Shown one piece after another: positions 38,544-48,903 of a stretch of DNA of 64,000 bases; positions within the stretch are counted from its first letter, which is position 1; the number at the start of each line of letters is the position of its first letter. The DNA lies in the NCBI GenBank assembly GCA_020253445.1, contig JADCBP010000005.1:744001-808000 (forward strand), in the 5' to 3' direction. Source of the stretch: Methylobacterium sp. Lineage in GTDB: Bacteria; Pseudomonadota; Alphaproteobacteria; Rhizobiales; Beijerinckiaceae. Under the pieces are notes generated by a model that made no database searches, was not told the DNA's origin, and was given only the letters and a program-made list of their open reading frames with translations. The position numbers and the translations under genes were made by a program.

Positions 38544-38549
38544 CGCGCC

Positions 38550-39545
38550 ATGACCGGCGCCGCCGATACGCCCGGTGAATTCGAGCTGATCGCGCGCTTT
38601 TTCGCGCCGCTTGCCGGGCCGGGCGCCTTCGGACTTGCGGATGATGCCGCCGCGCTCGATGTGCCAGCGGGTGAAAGCCTCGTGGTCACCAAGGACATGA
38701 TCGTCGAGGGCGTGCATTTCTTCGGGAACGACGCGCCTGCTTCCATCGCCCGCAAGGCGCTGGCGGTGAACCTCTCCGATCTTGCGGCCAAGGGCGCGCG
38801 TCCCTTCGGGTTTCTGCTCGGGTTCGGGCGCACGCGGGCGCAGGGCGAGGATTGGCTGGCCGGTTTCGTGGCGGGCCTCGCGGCACTCTCGCGCGAAAGC
38901 GGCTGTGCGCTGCTGGGCGGGGATACGGTCAACGCGCCGGCGCTCACGCTCTCCGTCACCGCCTTCGGAACCGTGCCCCGGGGGAGCATGGTGCCCCGCC
39001 AGGGCGGCGAGCCGGGTGATCTCGTCTATGTCTCGGGAACGATCGGCGATGCCGCATTGGGCGTGACACTGCGCCTCGCGCCCGATGCCCTCTGGGCGCA
39101 CGCCCTTGAGCCGGAACACCGCGATTTCCTGCTCGACCGTTATCTTCATCCCCGACCGCGCAATGCGCTCTCGCCCGCATTGCTCGCCCATGCGCGCGGC
39201 GCGATGGATGTCTCGGATGGGCTCGTGGGCGATGCGGACAAGCTCGCGAGCCGCCTTGGCGGGCGTTTCGAGATCGGTGACGTACCGCTCTCGGATGCGG
39301 CCCGCGCGGCCTTGCTGGCTGATCCCGTGCTCATCGACACGATCCTCACCGGGGGCGATGATTACGAGATCCTTTGCGTGATCCCGCCGGATCGGGCCGT
39401 CGCCTTCGAGGCGGCGGCACGGGAGGCAGGCGTGCCCGTGGCATGCATCGGGAGGCTGGGCGAGGTGGGCGGGGTGCGTCTTTGGTGCAACCCGGATGGC
39501 CGCGAACGTCGCTTCACGCGGCGCGCCTATGCGCATAGTTTCTGA
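38550..39545 (+). CDS. thiL: Thiamine-monophosphate kinase
   Basis: Phosphorylates thiamine monophosphate to the active diphosphate. The 331-residue AIR-synthase-type protein shows FELIARFFAPLAG, LADDAAALD, LVVTKDMIVEGVHF, KALAVNLSDLAAKGARP, GGDTV and MDVSDGLVGDADKLA plus GGDDYEILCVI. It starts 6 bases after nusB. Confidence 0.95.
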   Translation: MTGAADTPGEFELIARFFAPLAGPGAFGLADDAAALDVPAGESLVVTKDMIVEGVHFFGNDAPASIARKALAVNLSDLAAKGARPFGFLLGFGRTRAQGEDWLAGFVAGLAALSRESGCALLGGDTVNAPALTLSVTAFGTVPRGSMVPRQGGEPGDLVYVSGTIGDAALGVTLRLAPDALWAHALEPEHRDFLLDRYLHPRPRNALSPALLAHARGAMDVSDGLVGDADKLASRLGGRFEIGDVPLSDAARAALLADPVLIDTILTGGDDYEILCVIPPDRAVAFEAAAREAGVPVACIGRLGEVGGVRLWCNPDGRERRFTRRAYAHSF

Positions 39546-39571
39546 GGAAACGAGACCAAGAGGAATGTTCC

Positions 39572-40765
39572 ATGGCCCATGATGACGCGCTCGCCCGGCG
39601 CAATGCGCTGGTGCTCTCGGGCGCGCAGGCGCTGGCCGGAGCCAATGCCTCGGTGGTGTTCGCCACGGGCGCGCTGGTCGGGGCCTCGCTCGGGCCGTCT
39701 CCGGCCTGGGCCACGGCGCCCACGACGACCTTCGTGCTCGGCACGGCGTTGGCCACCATGCCCGCGGCCTTTCTGCTGCGCAGGCTGGGGCGTCGCGCGG
39801 CCTATCAATATGGCGCTGCCATGGGGCTGCTGGCGGGTCTCATCGCGGCCTATGCCGTGCGGGAGGGGTCGTTCGCCCTGTTCATGATCGCGACGGCGAT
39901 GTGCGGCTGCTACCAGGCCTTTGTCGTGAACTATCGTTTCGGCGCGACGGACAATGCGAGCCCGGGTTTCCGCCCCAAGGCGATTGCCTGGGTGCTCGCG
40001 GGCGGCATCGCGGCGGCCTTCGTGGGGCCGCAACTGGTGATCCACACCCAGGACATGATGCCGCCCTTCACCTTCATGGCGAGCTATATCGGGCAGGCGC
40101 TCGTGGCGGGCCTGAGCATTTTCCTGCTGTTCTTCTTCCGGAATGCCCCCGCGCCGGTAGCCGTCTCGCAGGAGCCCGCCCGACCCTTGCGCGAAATTCT
40201 GAAGTCTCGCCGCCTGAAGCTCGCCATCGGCATTTCGGCCATCGCGCAGGCGCTGATGAACTTCATCATGACCGCGACCCCGCTTGCGATGATCGGCTGC
40301 TTCCACACGACGACCGACGCGACCCTGGCCATCCAGTGGCATATCGTGGGGATGTTCCTGCCCGGCTTCTTCACCGGCCCGCTGATTGCCCGGTTCGGCG
40401 TCTACAAGGTGATCGCCGCGGGGCTGATCCTGCTCGCGCTCTGTGGCATCGTGGGGCTTTCCGGCATCACGATCGCGCATTTCAACACCGCGCTCATCCT
40501 GCTGGGCGTGGGCTGGAACTTCGCCTTTGTCGGCGCATCCGCCGTCGTCGCCGAGGGGCAGAAGCCATCCGAACGCAACCTGGTGCAGGGTTTCACCGAT
40601 CTCGTGATCTTCTCGGTCACGGCGCTTGCCTCGCTGTCTTCCGGCAAGTTGCTGGCGGGATTCGGCTGGGCGAGCCTCAACATCGCGCTTTTCCCCTTCA
40701 TCATCGCTGCTCTTGCGATGGTCGTGCTGCTGCTGCGTGAGGATCGCCGGCGCGTCGCGGCCTGA
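39572..40765 (+). CDS. Major facilitator superfamily transporter
   Basis: 397-residue inner-membrane protein with about 12 transmembrane helices in two halves joined by a loop with RPLREILKSRRLKLAI (about 205-222). LRRLGRRAAYQYGA after the second helix resembles the MFS A-motif. An efflux role is plausible; the substrate is unknown. AAGAGGA precedes the ATG. It follows thiL by 26 bases, so it could belong to the same transcript. Confidence 0.85.
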   Translation: MAHDDALARRNALVLSGAQALAGANASVVFATGALVGASLGPSPAWATAPTTTFVLGTALATMPAAFLLRRLGRRAAYQYGAAMGLLAGLIAAYAVREGSFALFMIATAMCGCYQAFVVNYRFGATDNASPGFRPKAIAWVLAGGIAAAFVGPQLVIHTQDMMPPFTFMASYIGQALVAGLSIFLLFFFRNAPAPVAVSQEPARPLREILKSRRLKLAIGISAIAQALMNFIMTATPLAMIGCFHTTTDATLAIQWHIVGMFLPGFFTGPLIARFGVYKVIAAGLILLALCGIVGLSGITIAHFNTALILLGVGWNFAFVGASAVVAEGQKPSERNLVQGFTDLVIFSVTALASLSSGKLLAGFGWASLNIALFPFIIAALAMVVLLLREDRRRVAA

Positions 40766-40940
40766 TCCGGCCCTTTCCTGGTCGAAAACGCAGGCTTACC
40801 CCGAAATGGGGGCTTGGAGAAGTGGTTGAAGCTTTGTAAACCCGTGCGCAACCCGCAGGACCGGACCGTGGCAGGGGGCTTCGTTCGGGGAGCCTGCGGA
40901 GAACAAGAAAACTTCGATTGAAACGCGGAACAGGCACGAC

Positions 40941-43091
40941 ATGACACCACTTCTCGTGATCATCGCGCTGGGGGCGCTCTCCATCCTTTATGCCGTCATC
41001 ACCATCAATCAGGTGATGAGCAAGGATGCCGGCAGCCAGCGCATGCAGGAAATCGCCGCCGCCGTTGCGGAAGGCGCTCAGGCCTATCTCAACCGCCAGT
41101 ACAAGACGATCGCGCTCGTGGGCGTGGTGATCTTCGTCGGCACGTGGTTCCTGCTGGGCCTTCCGGTGGCCATCGGTTTCCTGATCGGCGCGGTGCTTTC
41201 GGGCGCCGCCGGCTATATCGGCATGAACGTCTCGGTGCGCGCCAATGTGCGCACGGCGCAGGCCGCGATGCAGAGCCTTGCGGGCGGCCTCGACCTCGCC
41301 TTCAAGGCGGGTGCCGTGACCGGCATGCTTGTTGCGGGCCTCGCGCTTCTTGGCGTCGCGGTCTATTACATGATCCTCACGCAGTTCATGGGCCACGCGC
41401 CTGCGAGCCGCACCGTGATCGACGCGCTGGTCGCGCTCGGCTTCGGCGCTTCGCTCATCTCGATCTTCGCGCGTCTTGGCGGCGGCATCTTCACGAAGGG
41501 TGCGGATGTGGGCGCCGACCTCGTGGGCAAGGTGGAAGCCGGCATTCCCGAGGATGACCCGCGCAACCCCGCCGTGATCGCCGACAATGTGGGCGACAAT
41601 GTAGGCGACTGCGCCGGCATGGCGGCCGACCTTTTCGAGACCTATGCGGTGACGATCGTCGCGACGATGGTGCTCGCGGCGATCTTCTTTGCCGGCCAGC
41701 CGAGCCTTGCGAGCGCGATGATCTACCCGATGATGATCGGTGGCGTCTGCATTCTCACCTCGATCATCGGCACCTATTTCGTGAAGCTCGGCGCCAATGG
41801 TTCGATCATGGGCGCGCTCTACAAGGGCCTCATCGCGACCGGCGTGCTTTCCATCGGCGGCCTCTGGGTCGCGACGCAGTTCACCATCGGCTGGGGCTCG
41901 ATCGGCACGGTTGGCGGCCAGAGCATCACCGGTGGCGCGCTGTTCCTCTGCGGTCTGGTCGGGCTTCTGGTGACGGCGGCCATCGTCTGGATCACTGAAT
42001 ATTACACCGGCACCGGCATGCGCCCGGTGAATTCGATCAGCCAGGCCTCGGTGACCGGCCATGGCACCAATGTCATCCAGGGGCTCGCGGTCAGCCTCGA
42101 ATCGACGGCGCTGCCGACCCTCGTGATCGTCGCGGGCGTGATCCTCACCTACAACCTCGCGGGCCTGTTCGGCACGGCGATCGCCACGGCCTCGATGCTG
42201 GGCCTCGCCGGCATGATCGTGGCACTCGATGCCTTCGGCCCGGTGACGGACAATGCGGGCGGCATCGCCGAGATGGCGGGCCTGCCGAAGGAAGTGCGCA
42301 AGTCGACCGACGCGCTCGACGCGGTCGGCAACACCACGAAGGCCGTCACCAAGGGCTATGCGATCGGTTCGGCGGGCCTCGGCGCGCTGGTGCTCTTCGC
42401 GGCCTATAACTACGACCTGCAATATTTCATCGCGGAAGCCAACAAGGCGGGCTCGACGGCATTCCCCTACTTCAAGGGCATCGGCACGATCGATTTCGGC
42501 CTCGCCAATCCCTATGTGGTGGTGGGCCTGCTGCTCGGCGGCCTCATCCCCTACCTCTTCGGCGGCATCGCGATGACGGCCGTGGGCCGCGCGGCCGGCG
42601 ACGTGGTGGTGGAAGTGCGCCGCCAGTTCAAGGAGAAGAAGGGCATCATGGAAGGCACGGAGAAGCCGGATTATGCCCGCGCGGTCGACATGCTGACCAA
42701 GGCCGCCATCCGCGAGATGATCATCCCCTCGCTGCTGCCGGTTCTGGCGCCTGTCGTCATCTTCTTCGGCGTGAACGCCATTGCCGGCAAGGCGCAGGCC
42801 TTCGCGGCGGTGGGTGCGATGCTCCTCGGTGTGATCGTGACGGGCCTGTTCGTCGCGATTTCGATGACCTCGGGTGGCGGCGCCTGGGACAACGCGAAGA
42901 AATCCTTCGAGGACGGTTTCGTGGATCAGGACGGCGTGCGCCACATGAAGGGTTCGGATGCCCACAAGGCGTCGGTGACCGGCGACACCGTCGGCGATCC
43001 CTACAAGGACACCGCCGGCCCGGCCGTGAACCCGGCCATCAAGATCACGAACATCGTGGCCCTGCTGCTGCTCGCGATCCTGGCGCATTGA
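40941..43091 (+). CDS. hppA: K+-independent membrane-bound proton-pumping pyrophosphatase
   Basis: Couples pyrophosphate hydrolysis to proton export across the inner membrane. The 716-residue protein with about 16 transmembrane helices has [40 protein letters not shown] and [19 protein letters not shown]. The lysine in NTTKA marks the K+-independent subclass. The closing [17 protein letters not shown] is also present. It stands alone with a strong terminator. Confidence 0.97.
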   Translation: MTPLLVIIALGALSILYAVITINQVMSKDAGSQRMQEIAAAVAEGAQAYLNRQYKTIALVGVVIFVGTWFLLGLPVAIGFLIGAVLSGAAGYIGMNVSVRANVRTAQAAMQSLAGGLDLAFKAGAVTGMLVAGLALLGVAVYYMILTQFMGHAPASRTVIDALVALGFGASLISIFARLGGGIFTKGADVGADLVGKVEAGIPEDDPRNPAVIADNVGDNVGDCAGMAADLFETYAVTIVATMVLAAIFFAGQPSLASAMIYPMMIGGVCILTSIIGTYFVKLGANGSIMGALYKGLIATGVLSIGGLWVATQFTIGWGSIGTVGGQSITGGALFLCGLVGLLVTAAIVWITEYYTGTGMRPVNSISQASVTGHGTNVIQGLAVSLESTALPTLVIVAGVILTYNLAGLFGTAIATASMLGLAGMIVALDAFGPVTDNAGGIAEMAGLPKEVRKSTDALDAVGNTTKAVTKGYAIGSAGLGALVLFAAYNYDLQYFIAEANKAGSTAFPYFKGIGTIDFGLANPYVVVGLLLGGLIPYLFGGIAMTAVGRAAGDVVVEVRRQFKEKKGIMEGTEKPDYARAVDMLTKAAIREMIIPSLLPVLAPVVIFFGVNAIAGKAQAFAAVGAMLLGVIVTGLFVAISMTSGGGAWDNAKKSFEDGFVDQDGVRHMKGSDAHKASVTGDTVGDPYKDTAGPAVNPAIKITNIVALLLLAILAH

Positions 43092-43163
43092 CTGGAACGA
43101 TTGCGAAACCCTGCCTCTCGGCATGGATTCGCAATCGGCCACTTCAACAATGGCTGGTTTTGG

Positions 43164-43192
43164 AAACGGCGCCGCTTGCGCCGTTTTTTTTT
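43164..43192 (+). terminator. Rho-independent terminator after hppA
   Basis: AACGGCGC (43165-43172) pairs perfectly with GCGCCGTT (43178-43185) around CGCTT, followed by a run of nine T. Confidence 0.95.
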
Positions 43193-43233
43193 CCGTTAGC
43201 CTCGCCCGCATCGAATATGGGGGAGGCTTATTG

Positions 43234-43503
43234 TTGAATAAGAAATTGATCCTGATCGCAGTGTGTTCGGGGCTTTACTTCCAGTATTCCGCCGTCCCGG
43301 CTCTTGCTTACGATCCGCTTTGCGATCAGGTGAAAAGCCGAGCAGGCAAAGCCCGCTGCCAGTGCAATTCGGACGCGGGAGGTGTCGTCCGGCGGCGCCC
43401 GAACGACAGGGGAAAGAGCGCGATTTACTGGTCGCGTCCAACGAGGCCAGCCGCCGTCGCTCAGGTCAGCGCATGCATGCGCGGCAAGGGATTTCCAACG
43501 TAA
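43234..43503 (+). CDS. Small exported cysteine-containing protein of unknown function
   Basis: 89-residue protein starting at TTG 43234 (or 43231) behind a strong GGGGGAGG. The N-terminus NKKLILIAVCSGLYFQYSAVPALA is a clear signal peptide with an AxA cleavage site. The mature part is about 60 residues, basic, with four cysteines (PLCDQ, ARCQCN, SACMRG). I do not recognise a family. The base composition is less GC-rich than neighbours. It lies between hppA and the convergent bamE. Confidence 0.55.
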   Translation: MNKKLILIAVCSGLYFQYSAVPALAYDPLCDQVKSRAGKARCQCNSDAGGVVRRRPNDRGKSAIYWSRPTRPAAVAQVSACMRGKGFPT

Positions 43504-43548
43504 TCATTCGTCGCTTCGGAGACGACGAGTTTCACGCGGCGGGAAAAA

Positions 43549-43998
43549 TCACACCGCGCTGGCGCCGAGCCGGCGGAAGATGCCGCCGAGGAAGCTCGCT
43601 TCCTGCCCGCCGGTGGGGGTGGTGCGCGAGATGAAATCGAACACCACGCCATCCTTCAGGCCGTAATCGGCGACGCGCGTGACGCGGTTCTTGTCATCGA
43701 GGTAGAAGGCGATCACCCGCTGGTCGGTGATGCGGTCATTCAGCGCCAGGATGGGGCGCGAGACCTTCTGGGAGATGTAATAATAGGTCTGCCCGCCCAC
43801 GGTGGAGGTGGTGGAGGGCGTACCCATCACCAGCAGCACCTGTTCGGCCGAGGAGCCGACCTTGATCTGCGCCAGGGCCTTCTCGTCGATCACATAGCCG
43901 CGCTGGCCGATGCTCTGATCGGCGCAGCCGGTGGTCGCAAGAAGCAGGGCCGCGATCGCCGTGGCGCCAGCCAGGCCGGGCAGGGTGCGCATCGTCAT
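43549..43998 (-). CDS. bamE: Outer membrane assembly lipoprotein BamE (SmpA/OmlA)
   Basis: Small lipoprotein of the beta-barrel assembly machine. The 149-residue precursor has a lipobox LLLATTGC at about residue 25. The mature SmpA/OmlA domain has RGYVIDEKALAQIKVGSSAEQVLLVMGTPS, split, and YYYISQKVSRP. GGAG lies 8 bases before the ATG at 43998. It is divergent from the chaperone gene at 44216, a common arrangement in this order. Confidence 0.92.
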   Translation of the reverse strand: MTMRTLPGLAGATAIAALLLATTGCADQSIGQRGYVIDEKALAQIKVGSSAEQVLLVMGTPSTTSTVGGQTYYYISQKVSRPILALNDRITDQRVIAFYLDDKNRVTRVADYGLKDGVVFDFISRTTPTGGQEASFLGGIFRRLGASAV

Positions 43999-44215
43999 GC
44001 GTAGAACTCCATTCGGTCGGAACGGGCTGGCGGAAGATGCGGGTGGAGCCCGCACCTGCAAGCCTGACATTGGGGCCTTCGATGCCCTTTTCCGGGGCGA
44101 AAGACAATCATTCGATTGCGGAGAAATGAAGATTGAAAAACGACCCGGCCTACGCCACAAGCGGCGGCAAGGTCGGATCTTTTCCCGTTTGGTTGTCCCT
44201 TACCGCAGGTTTTCG

Positions 44216-44746
44216 ATGTTCGGCTGGTTGTTCCGCTCCCGCTCGGTGCCTGACGTGACAGGGCTGTTCCTCGATCTCGTCGCGGCTGCGCGCAACCCCG
44301 TGGCCTATCGGGAGCATGGCGTCGCGGATAGTTTCGAGGGCCGCTTCGAGCGGCTCGCGCTGGTGACGACGCTGGTGCTGCGTCGGCTGTCGCAGCTTTC
44401 CGCCCCGGCCGAGGCCGTGGGGCAGGAGGTGGTGGACCAGCTCTTCCGGCATCTCGATGATGGTTTGCGCCGTTCCGGCGTCGGCGATCTCTCGGTCGGC
44501 AAGAAGGTGAAGGCGCTGGCGCAGGGCTTCTATGGTCGCGCAGGGGCCTATACCGCGGCGATTGAATCCGGGGATGAGGTGCAACTCCGCGCGGCGCTCG
44601 CGCGCAATCTCTACGGCTCCGAACGGATGCCGGAGGATGTTCCGGCCGGGCTGGTGGCCGAGATTCGGGACATGATCGCAACCCTTGATTCGAAGGATCT
44701 CGCCGGGCTTCTGGCCGGTGATGCTCTGGCGGGAGGCCGGACATGA
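44216..44746 (+). CDS. Ubiquinol-cytochrome c chaperone (CBP3) family protein
   Basis: 176-residue helical protein of the ubiquinol-cytochrome c chaperone family, which helps assemble the bc1 complex. It has ARNPVAYREHGVADSFEGRFE, LVTTLVLRRLSQL and DDGLRRSGVGDLSVGKKVKALAQGFYGR. ATG at 44216 begins MFGWLFRSRS. It overlaps the YceD-like gene by 4 bases. Confidence 0.85.
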   Translation: MFGWLFRSRSVPDVTGLFLDLVAAARNPVAYREHGVADSFEGRFERLALVTTLVLRRLSQLSAPAEAVGQEVVDQLFRHLDDGLRRSGVGDLSVGKKVKALAQGFYGRAGAYTAAIESGDEVQLRAALARNLYGSERMPEDVPAGLVAEIRDMIATLDSKDLAGLLAGDALAGGRT

Positions 44747-45324
44747 GCAAATCCAAGATTCCTCCCAAGATTCCGGTCAAGCTTCCCGCCCTGCCCTATA
44801 CCGAGCCGCTTTCGGTCATGACGCTGAAGGGCGAGACGCATCTCGTGCTGAAGCCCGATGCCGAAACACGGGCGCGGATCGCGCAGTTCGCGGGGCTTCA
44901 CGCGCTCGACCGCTTCGAGGCGCACCTCACGCTCCACCCCCGGCATGATGGCTCGGTGGAGGTCAGCGGCCGCGTGGATGCCGAGACGCAGCCGATCTGC
45001 GTCGTCACGCTCGAGCCCTTCGCCGATCACGTCTCCGAGCCGGTGGAGGCGACCTTCGCGCCGCCGGAGGTGCTGGCGCGCCTCGCCGAGCGTGAAGTGG
45101 AGGAAGACGAGGACGCGCTGGCCGATGGCAGCCCGGAATTGCCGGATGCGATCGTCAATGGCCATATCGATCCGGCGGCTCTCGCGGTGGAATATCTGAT
45201 CCTTGGGCTCGACCCCTATCCACGCAAGCCGGATGCCGATTTCGCCGAGATCAAGGTCGGTGAGGACATGATTTCGCCTTTCGCGGCGCTCAAGGCGCTG
45301 AAATCGGATGAGGGCAAGGGCTGA
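44743..45324 (+). CDS. YceD/DUF177-family protein
   Basis: 193-residue protein of the DUF177 family, linked in other bacteria and plants to 23S rRNA accumulation. It has a central VSGRVDAETQPICVVTLEPFADHV, split, and a late acidic stretch EREVEEDEDALADG followed by DPAALAVEYLILGLDPYPRKP. Only one cysteine of the usual pair is kept. It overlaps the preceding chaperone gene and precedes plsX, replacing the yceD-rpmF-plsX order of enterics; no rpmF is present. Confidence 0.85.
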   Translation: MSKSKIPPKIPVKLPALPYTEPLSVMTLKGETHLVLKPDAETRARIAQFAGLHALDRFEAHLTLHPRHDGSVEVSGRVDAETQPICVVTLEPFADHVSEPVEATFAPPEVLARLAEREVEEDEDALADGSPELPDAIVNGHIDPAALAVEYLILGLDPYPRKPDADFAEIKVGEDMISPFAALKALKSDEGKG

Positions 45325-45448
45325 TTGCCGCTGCTTGGCGCTTGCAAGCGGCCCCCGCGCATTCTAATCGAACCCATCGGTCTCGCGGGGCTTCCTGCCT
45401 GCCGGTTCGAAAGCCGGCGCGTCGGGCCGGTCGAGGAGTGAACACCGG

Positions 45449-46588
45449 ATGAGCGACGAGGCCCAGGCTCACGAGCCGCGCAGAAGCGGGCGCAATCTGC
45501 GCATTTCGCTCGATGCGATGGGTGGCGATTTCGGTCCCACGGTAACTGTGCCTGGCGCGGCGCCGGCGCTGGAACGGCACCCCGATTGCGAATTCCTGCT
45601 GTTCGGCCGCGAAAGCGAGATCAACGCCGAGCTCGACAAGCATCCCAAACTCAAGGCCCGCGCGCGCGTCATCCATGCGGATATTGTGGTCCCTATGGAC
45701 GAGAAGCCGAGCCAGGCGCTGCGCCACGGGCGCTATAAATCCTCGATGTGGTTGGCAATCGACGCCGTGCGCAAGGGCGAGGCGGATGTCTGCTGTTCCG
45801 CCGGCAATACCGGCGCATTGATGGTGATGGCCCGCTTCTGCCTGCGCATGATGCCGGGCATCGACCGCCCGGCGCTTGCCTGCATGTGGCCCACCGCGCG
45901 CAGCGAGAGCATCGTGCTCGATGTCGGCGCCTCCATCGGTGCCACGGCCGAGAACCTCGTGGACATGGCGATCATGGGCTCGGCCATGGCGCGGATCGTG
46001 TTCGATCTGGAGCGTCCCACGGTCGGGCTGCTGAATGTCGGCGTCGAGGAGATCAAGGGCGTGGAGCAGGTGAAGGAGGCCGGCAGCATCCTGCGCGAGG
46101 CCAACCTCCCGAACATGCACTATATCGGCTTCGTCGAGGGCGATGATATCGGCAAGGGCCGTTCGGATGTGGTCGTCACGGAAGGATTTGCCGGGAATAT
46201 CGCGCTCAAGACCGCCGAGGGCACCGCGAAGCAGATCGGCGATTACCTCAGAAGCGCCATCCAGTCGTCATTCCTGGCGAAGATCGGCTATCTTCTGGCG
46301 CGCGGCGCGTTCAATTCCCTGCGCAGCAAGATGGACCCGCGCCGGGTGAATGGCGCGGTCTTCCTCGGGCTCAACGGCGTGGTGGTGAAGAGCCATGGCG
46401 GCACGGATGCCCTGGGCTTCGCAAGCGCCGTGGATGTGGCCTATGACATGGCGAAATATGATTTGATGGCGAAGATCGGCTCGGCCCTGGCCGAACGCGG
46501 CGAATGGGTTCTGCCCGGCGCTTCTTCCGCCATGGTCGAGAACCGCGCCGGCGAAGACCCGGCCGACAGGGAAACGGGATCAGCCTGA
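45449..46588 (+). CDS. plsX: Phosphate acyltransferase PlsX
   Basis: Makes acyl-phosphate from acyl-ACP for phospholipid synthesis. The 379-residue protein shows [44 protein letters not shown] and [23 protein letters not shown] precedes the ATG. Its stop overlaps the fabH start by one base. Confidence 0.96.
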   Translation: MSDEAQAHEPRRSGRNLRISLDAMGGDFGPTVTVPGAAPALERHPDCEFLLFGRESEINAELDKHPKLKARARVIHADIVVPMDEKPSQALRHGRYKSSMWLAIDAVRKGEADVCCSAGNTGALMVMARFCLRMMPGIDRPALACMWPTARSESIVLDVGASIGATAENLVDMAIMGSAMARIVFDLERPTVGLLNVGVEEIKGVEQVKEAGSILREANLPNMHYIGFVEGDDIGKGRSDVVVTEGFAGNIALKTAEGTAKQIGDYLRSAIQSSFLAKIGYLLARGAFNSLRSKMDPRRVNGAVFLGLNGVVVKSHGGTDALGFASAVDVAYDMAKYDLMAKIGSALAERGEWVLPGASSAMVENRAGEDPADRETGSA

Positions 46589-47559
46589 TGCGTCGCTCGC
46601 GAATTGCCGGCGTGGGAAGCTATCTGCCCGCGCGGATCGTCACGAATGCCGAACTTGCCGAGCGGATGGACACATCCGACGAGTGGATCCGCCAGCGCAC
46701 CGGCATCGGCCAGCGCCACATCGCGGCCGAGGGCGAAACAACGAGCATGCTCGGGCTGAAGGCGGCGGAGGCTGCGCTCGCCCATGCGGGCCTCACCGCA
46801 CAGGATATCGACCTCATCGTCCTGGCGACCGCCACGCCGGATTACACCTTTCCCTCCACCGCCACACAGGTTCAGGCAGCGCTTGGCATTACCCATGGCG
46901 CCGCCTTCGATGTCGCGGCGGTGTGCTCGGGCTTTGTCTATGCGCTGACGGTCGCGGACAAGTTCATCACCTCCGGCGCGAACCAGCGCGCGCTGGTGAT
47001 CGGCGCGGAAACCTTCTCGCGCATCCTCGATTGGGAAGATCGCGCCACGGCCGTGCTCTTCGGCGATGGCGCGGGCGCGGTGGTGCTTGAGGCGATCGAC
47101 GGCAAGGGAGATGCCGCGGATACGGGCATTCTCACCACGCATCTGCGCTCCGATGGGCGTCATCGCGCGAAACTCTATGTCGATGGTGGCCCGTCCTCCA
47201 CCGGCACCGTCGGCCATCTGCGCATGGAGGGCCGCGAGGTCTTCAAGCATGCAGTGGGCATGATCACGGATGTCATCGTCGATGCCTTCGCGGCCACGGG
47301 CTATTCGGCCGAGACGATCGACTGGTTCGTGCCGCATCAGGCGAACCAGCGCATCATCACCGCCAGCGCGGACAAGCTCGGTATCGCACCCGGCAAGGTG
47401 GTTCTGACGGTCGACATGCATGGAAATACCTCCGCCGCCTCCATTCCGCTCGCGCTGGATGTCGCGGTGAGGGATGGCCGGATCCAGCGCGGCCAGGTCG
47501 TGCTGATCGAGGCGATGGGCGGTGGTTTCACGTGGGGGGCGGCGCTTTTCCGCTTCTAG
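46588..47559 (+). CDS. fabH: Beta-ketoacyl-ACP synthase III
   Basis: Starts fatty-acid synthesis by condensing acetyl-CoA with malonyl-ACP. The 323-residue thiolase-fold enzyme has the catalytic cysteine in [13 protein letters not shown] (about residue 113), the histidine in VPHQANQRI and the asparagine in [22 protein letters not shown] is the FabH-specific N-terminal motif. Coupled to plsX by a 1-base overlap. Confidence 0.97.
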   Translation: MRRSRIAGVGSYLPARIVTNAELAERMDTSDEWIRQRTGIGQRHIAAEGETTSMLGLKAAEAALAHAGLTAQDIDLIVLATATPDYTFPSTATQVQAALGITHGAAFDVAAVCSGFVYALTVADKFITSGANQRALVIGAETFSRILDWEDRATAVLFGDGAGAVVLEAIDGKGDAADTGILTTHLRSDGRHRAKLYVDGGPSSTGTVGHLRMEGREVFKHAVGMITDVIVDAFAATGYSAETIDWFVPHQANQRIITASADKLGIAPGKVVLTVDMHGNTSAASIPLALDVAVRDGRIQRGQVVLIEAMGGGFTWGAALFRF

Positions 47560-47717
47560 CAAAGCTTGTTGGCAGGGTTGAAGCTTGACCCTGCGACTGC
47601 TTGTCAATAGCTTCGGAAAATCAGAAGGATAGTTTTAAAGATTCTGCGCCGGTGCTGGTGCGGCCGCAAGAAGAAGAGAATGGTCGCCTTTGGCTCGGTC
47701 AATTGAGGGAGTTGAAC

Positions 47718-48029
47718 ATGGCTGGGCGCACCATCACCCGTGCCGATCTTTGTGAGGCTGTCTACCAGAAGCTTGGCCTGAGCCGGGCCGAATCGTCGGA
47801 ACTCGTCGAGACCGTGCTGAAGGAAATCAGCGATACGCTGGTTTCCGGCGAGACCGTGAAGCTTTCGTCCTTCGGTTCGTTCATCGTCCGCGAGAAGGGC
47901 GAGCGCATTGGCCGCAACCCGAAAACCGGCGTTGAAGTTCCCATCACCCCGCGCCGCGTGCTGGTCTTCAAGCCGTCCAATGTGATGAAGGCAAGGATCA
48001 ATGGCGACGATACCGCCGCCGAAGATTGA
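47718..48029 (+). CDS. ihfA: Integration host factor alpha subunit
   Basis: DNA-bending nucleoid protein. The 103-residue protein has [42 protein letters not shown] and the DNA-intercalating [20 protein letters not shown]. The ATG at 47718 follows GAGGGAGTTGAAC. The 158 bases upstream contain TTGACC at 47585 as a possible -35. Confidence 0.95.
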   Translation: MAGRTITRADLCEAVYQKLGLSRAESSELVETVLKEISDTLVSGETVKLSSFGSFIVREKGERIGRNPKTGVEVPITPRRVLVFKPSNVMKARINGDDTAAED

Positions 48030-48155
48030 TCTCCAACAAATTCCAGGCGTCTTTTTTCCCGATAAAGATATTCACCGGAATGCCACGCTCCCTTTCGGGC
48101 GAACGGGGCAGGCCAACAGGATTCCACGGATTTCGGCACCCTGGGGAGGGGGCTG

Positions 48156-48872
48156 ATGGACAAGGCACCGGACGCGTACCGGACAATCAGCGAGGTGGGC
48201 GAGGATCTCGACATCGCGCAGCATGTGCTGCGTTTCTGGGAAACGCGCTTTCCGCAGATCAAGCCCCTGAAACGCGGTGGCGGTCGCCGTTACTACCGGC
48301 CCGATGATGTCGAGTTGCTCAAGGGTATCCGGCATCTGCTTTATCGCGAGGGCTACACGATCAAGGGTGTGCAACGAATCCTGAAGGAGCAGGGCGCCAG
48401 GGCCGTGCAGGCCGTGGGTCGCGCCGGTGGCCTCGTGCCTGGACTGGAACCGGCCGCGCCCGAGGATGATGTCTTCGAGGATCGTGCAGCGCCGGCGGCC
48501 CGTACGCCCCCCGCGCCCCCGCGCCCGGCGCCAGCGCCGCCGCATCCGGACCTCTTCGCGCCAGTCGTTGCTCCAACACAGCCCGCCGTGACGCCTCCCT
48601 CCCCTTCACAGGCCGTCGAGCCGTCTTCGATGGCGGCCCGCATGAAGGAGGGGCAGGTCTCGTTCACCCGTGGCGGATTGGGGGCGCGACCATCCTTCAT
48701 GCCGCCGGACGAACCTTCCACGGCAGAGCAGGCTGCTTCGATCTCGCCCCAGCCCGCCAATCCCTCCGCCTCCGCCCGGCAGGCCTTTCTCGATGCCCTG
48801 AACGAACTTGAATCGGCGCGCGCCGCGATTGGCAAAGTCCTTGCCGGTCGCCCGCGCCCGGGCGATGATTGA
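48156..48872 (+). CDS. MerR-family transcriptional regulator
   Basis: 238-residue regulator. The N-terminal MerR helix-turn-helix is [20 protein letters not shown] followed by [20 protein letters not shown]. The remainder is Pro/Ala-rich and low complexity, with a short C-terminal helix ([19 protein letters not shown]). There is no obvious ligand cysteine pattern. It commonly follows ihfA in this order; targets are unknown. Confidence 0.9.
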   Translation: MDKAPDAYRTISEVGEDLDIAQHVLRFWETRFPQIKPLKRGGGRRYYRPDDVELLKGIRHLLYREGYTIKGVQRILKEQGARAVQAVGRAGGLVPGLEPAAPEDDVFEDRAAPAARTPPAPPRPAPAPPHPDLFAPVVAPTQPAVTPPSPSQAVEPSSMAARMKEGQVSFTRGGLGARPSFMPPDEPSTAEQAASISPQPANPSASARQAFLDALNELESARAAIGKVLAGRPRPGDD

Positions 48873-48903
48873 CGATATCGGCTTTGTCGTCAGCGCGGCT
48901 GGT

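Noticed and set aside
40701-43211. Very long open frame antisense to hppA
   Set aside because: It mirrors the codon bias of hppA, is rich in Arg/His/Ala/Asp without any motif, and hppA is certain.
45395-45425. GGTTCGAAAGCC resembling a tRNA T-loop
   Set aside because: No acceptor or anticodon stems around it and no CCA end; it is just the plsX leader.
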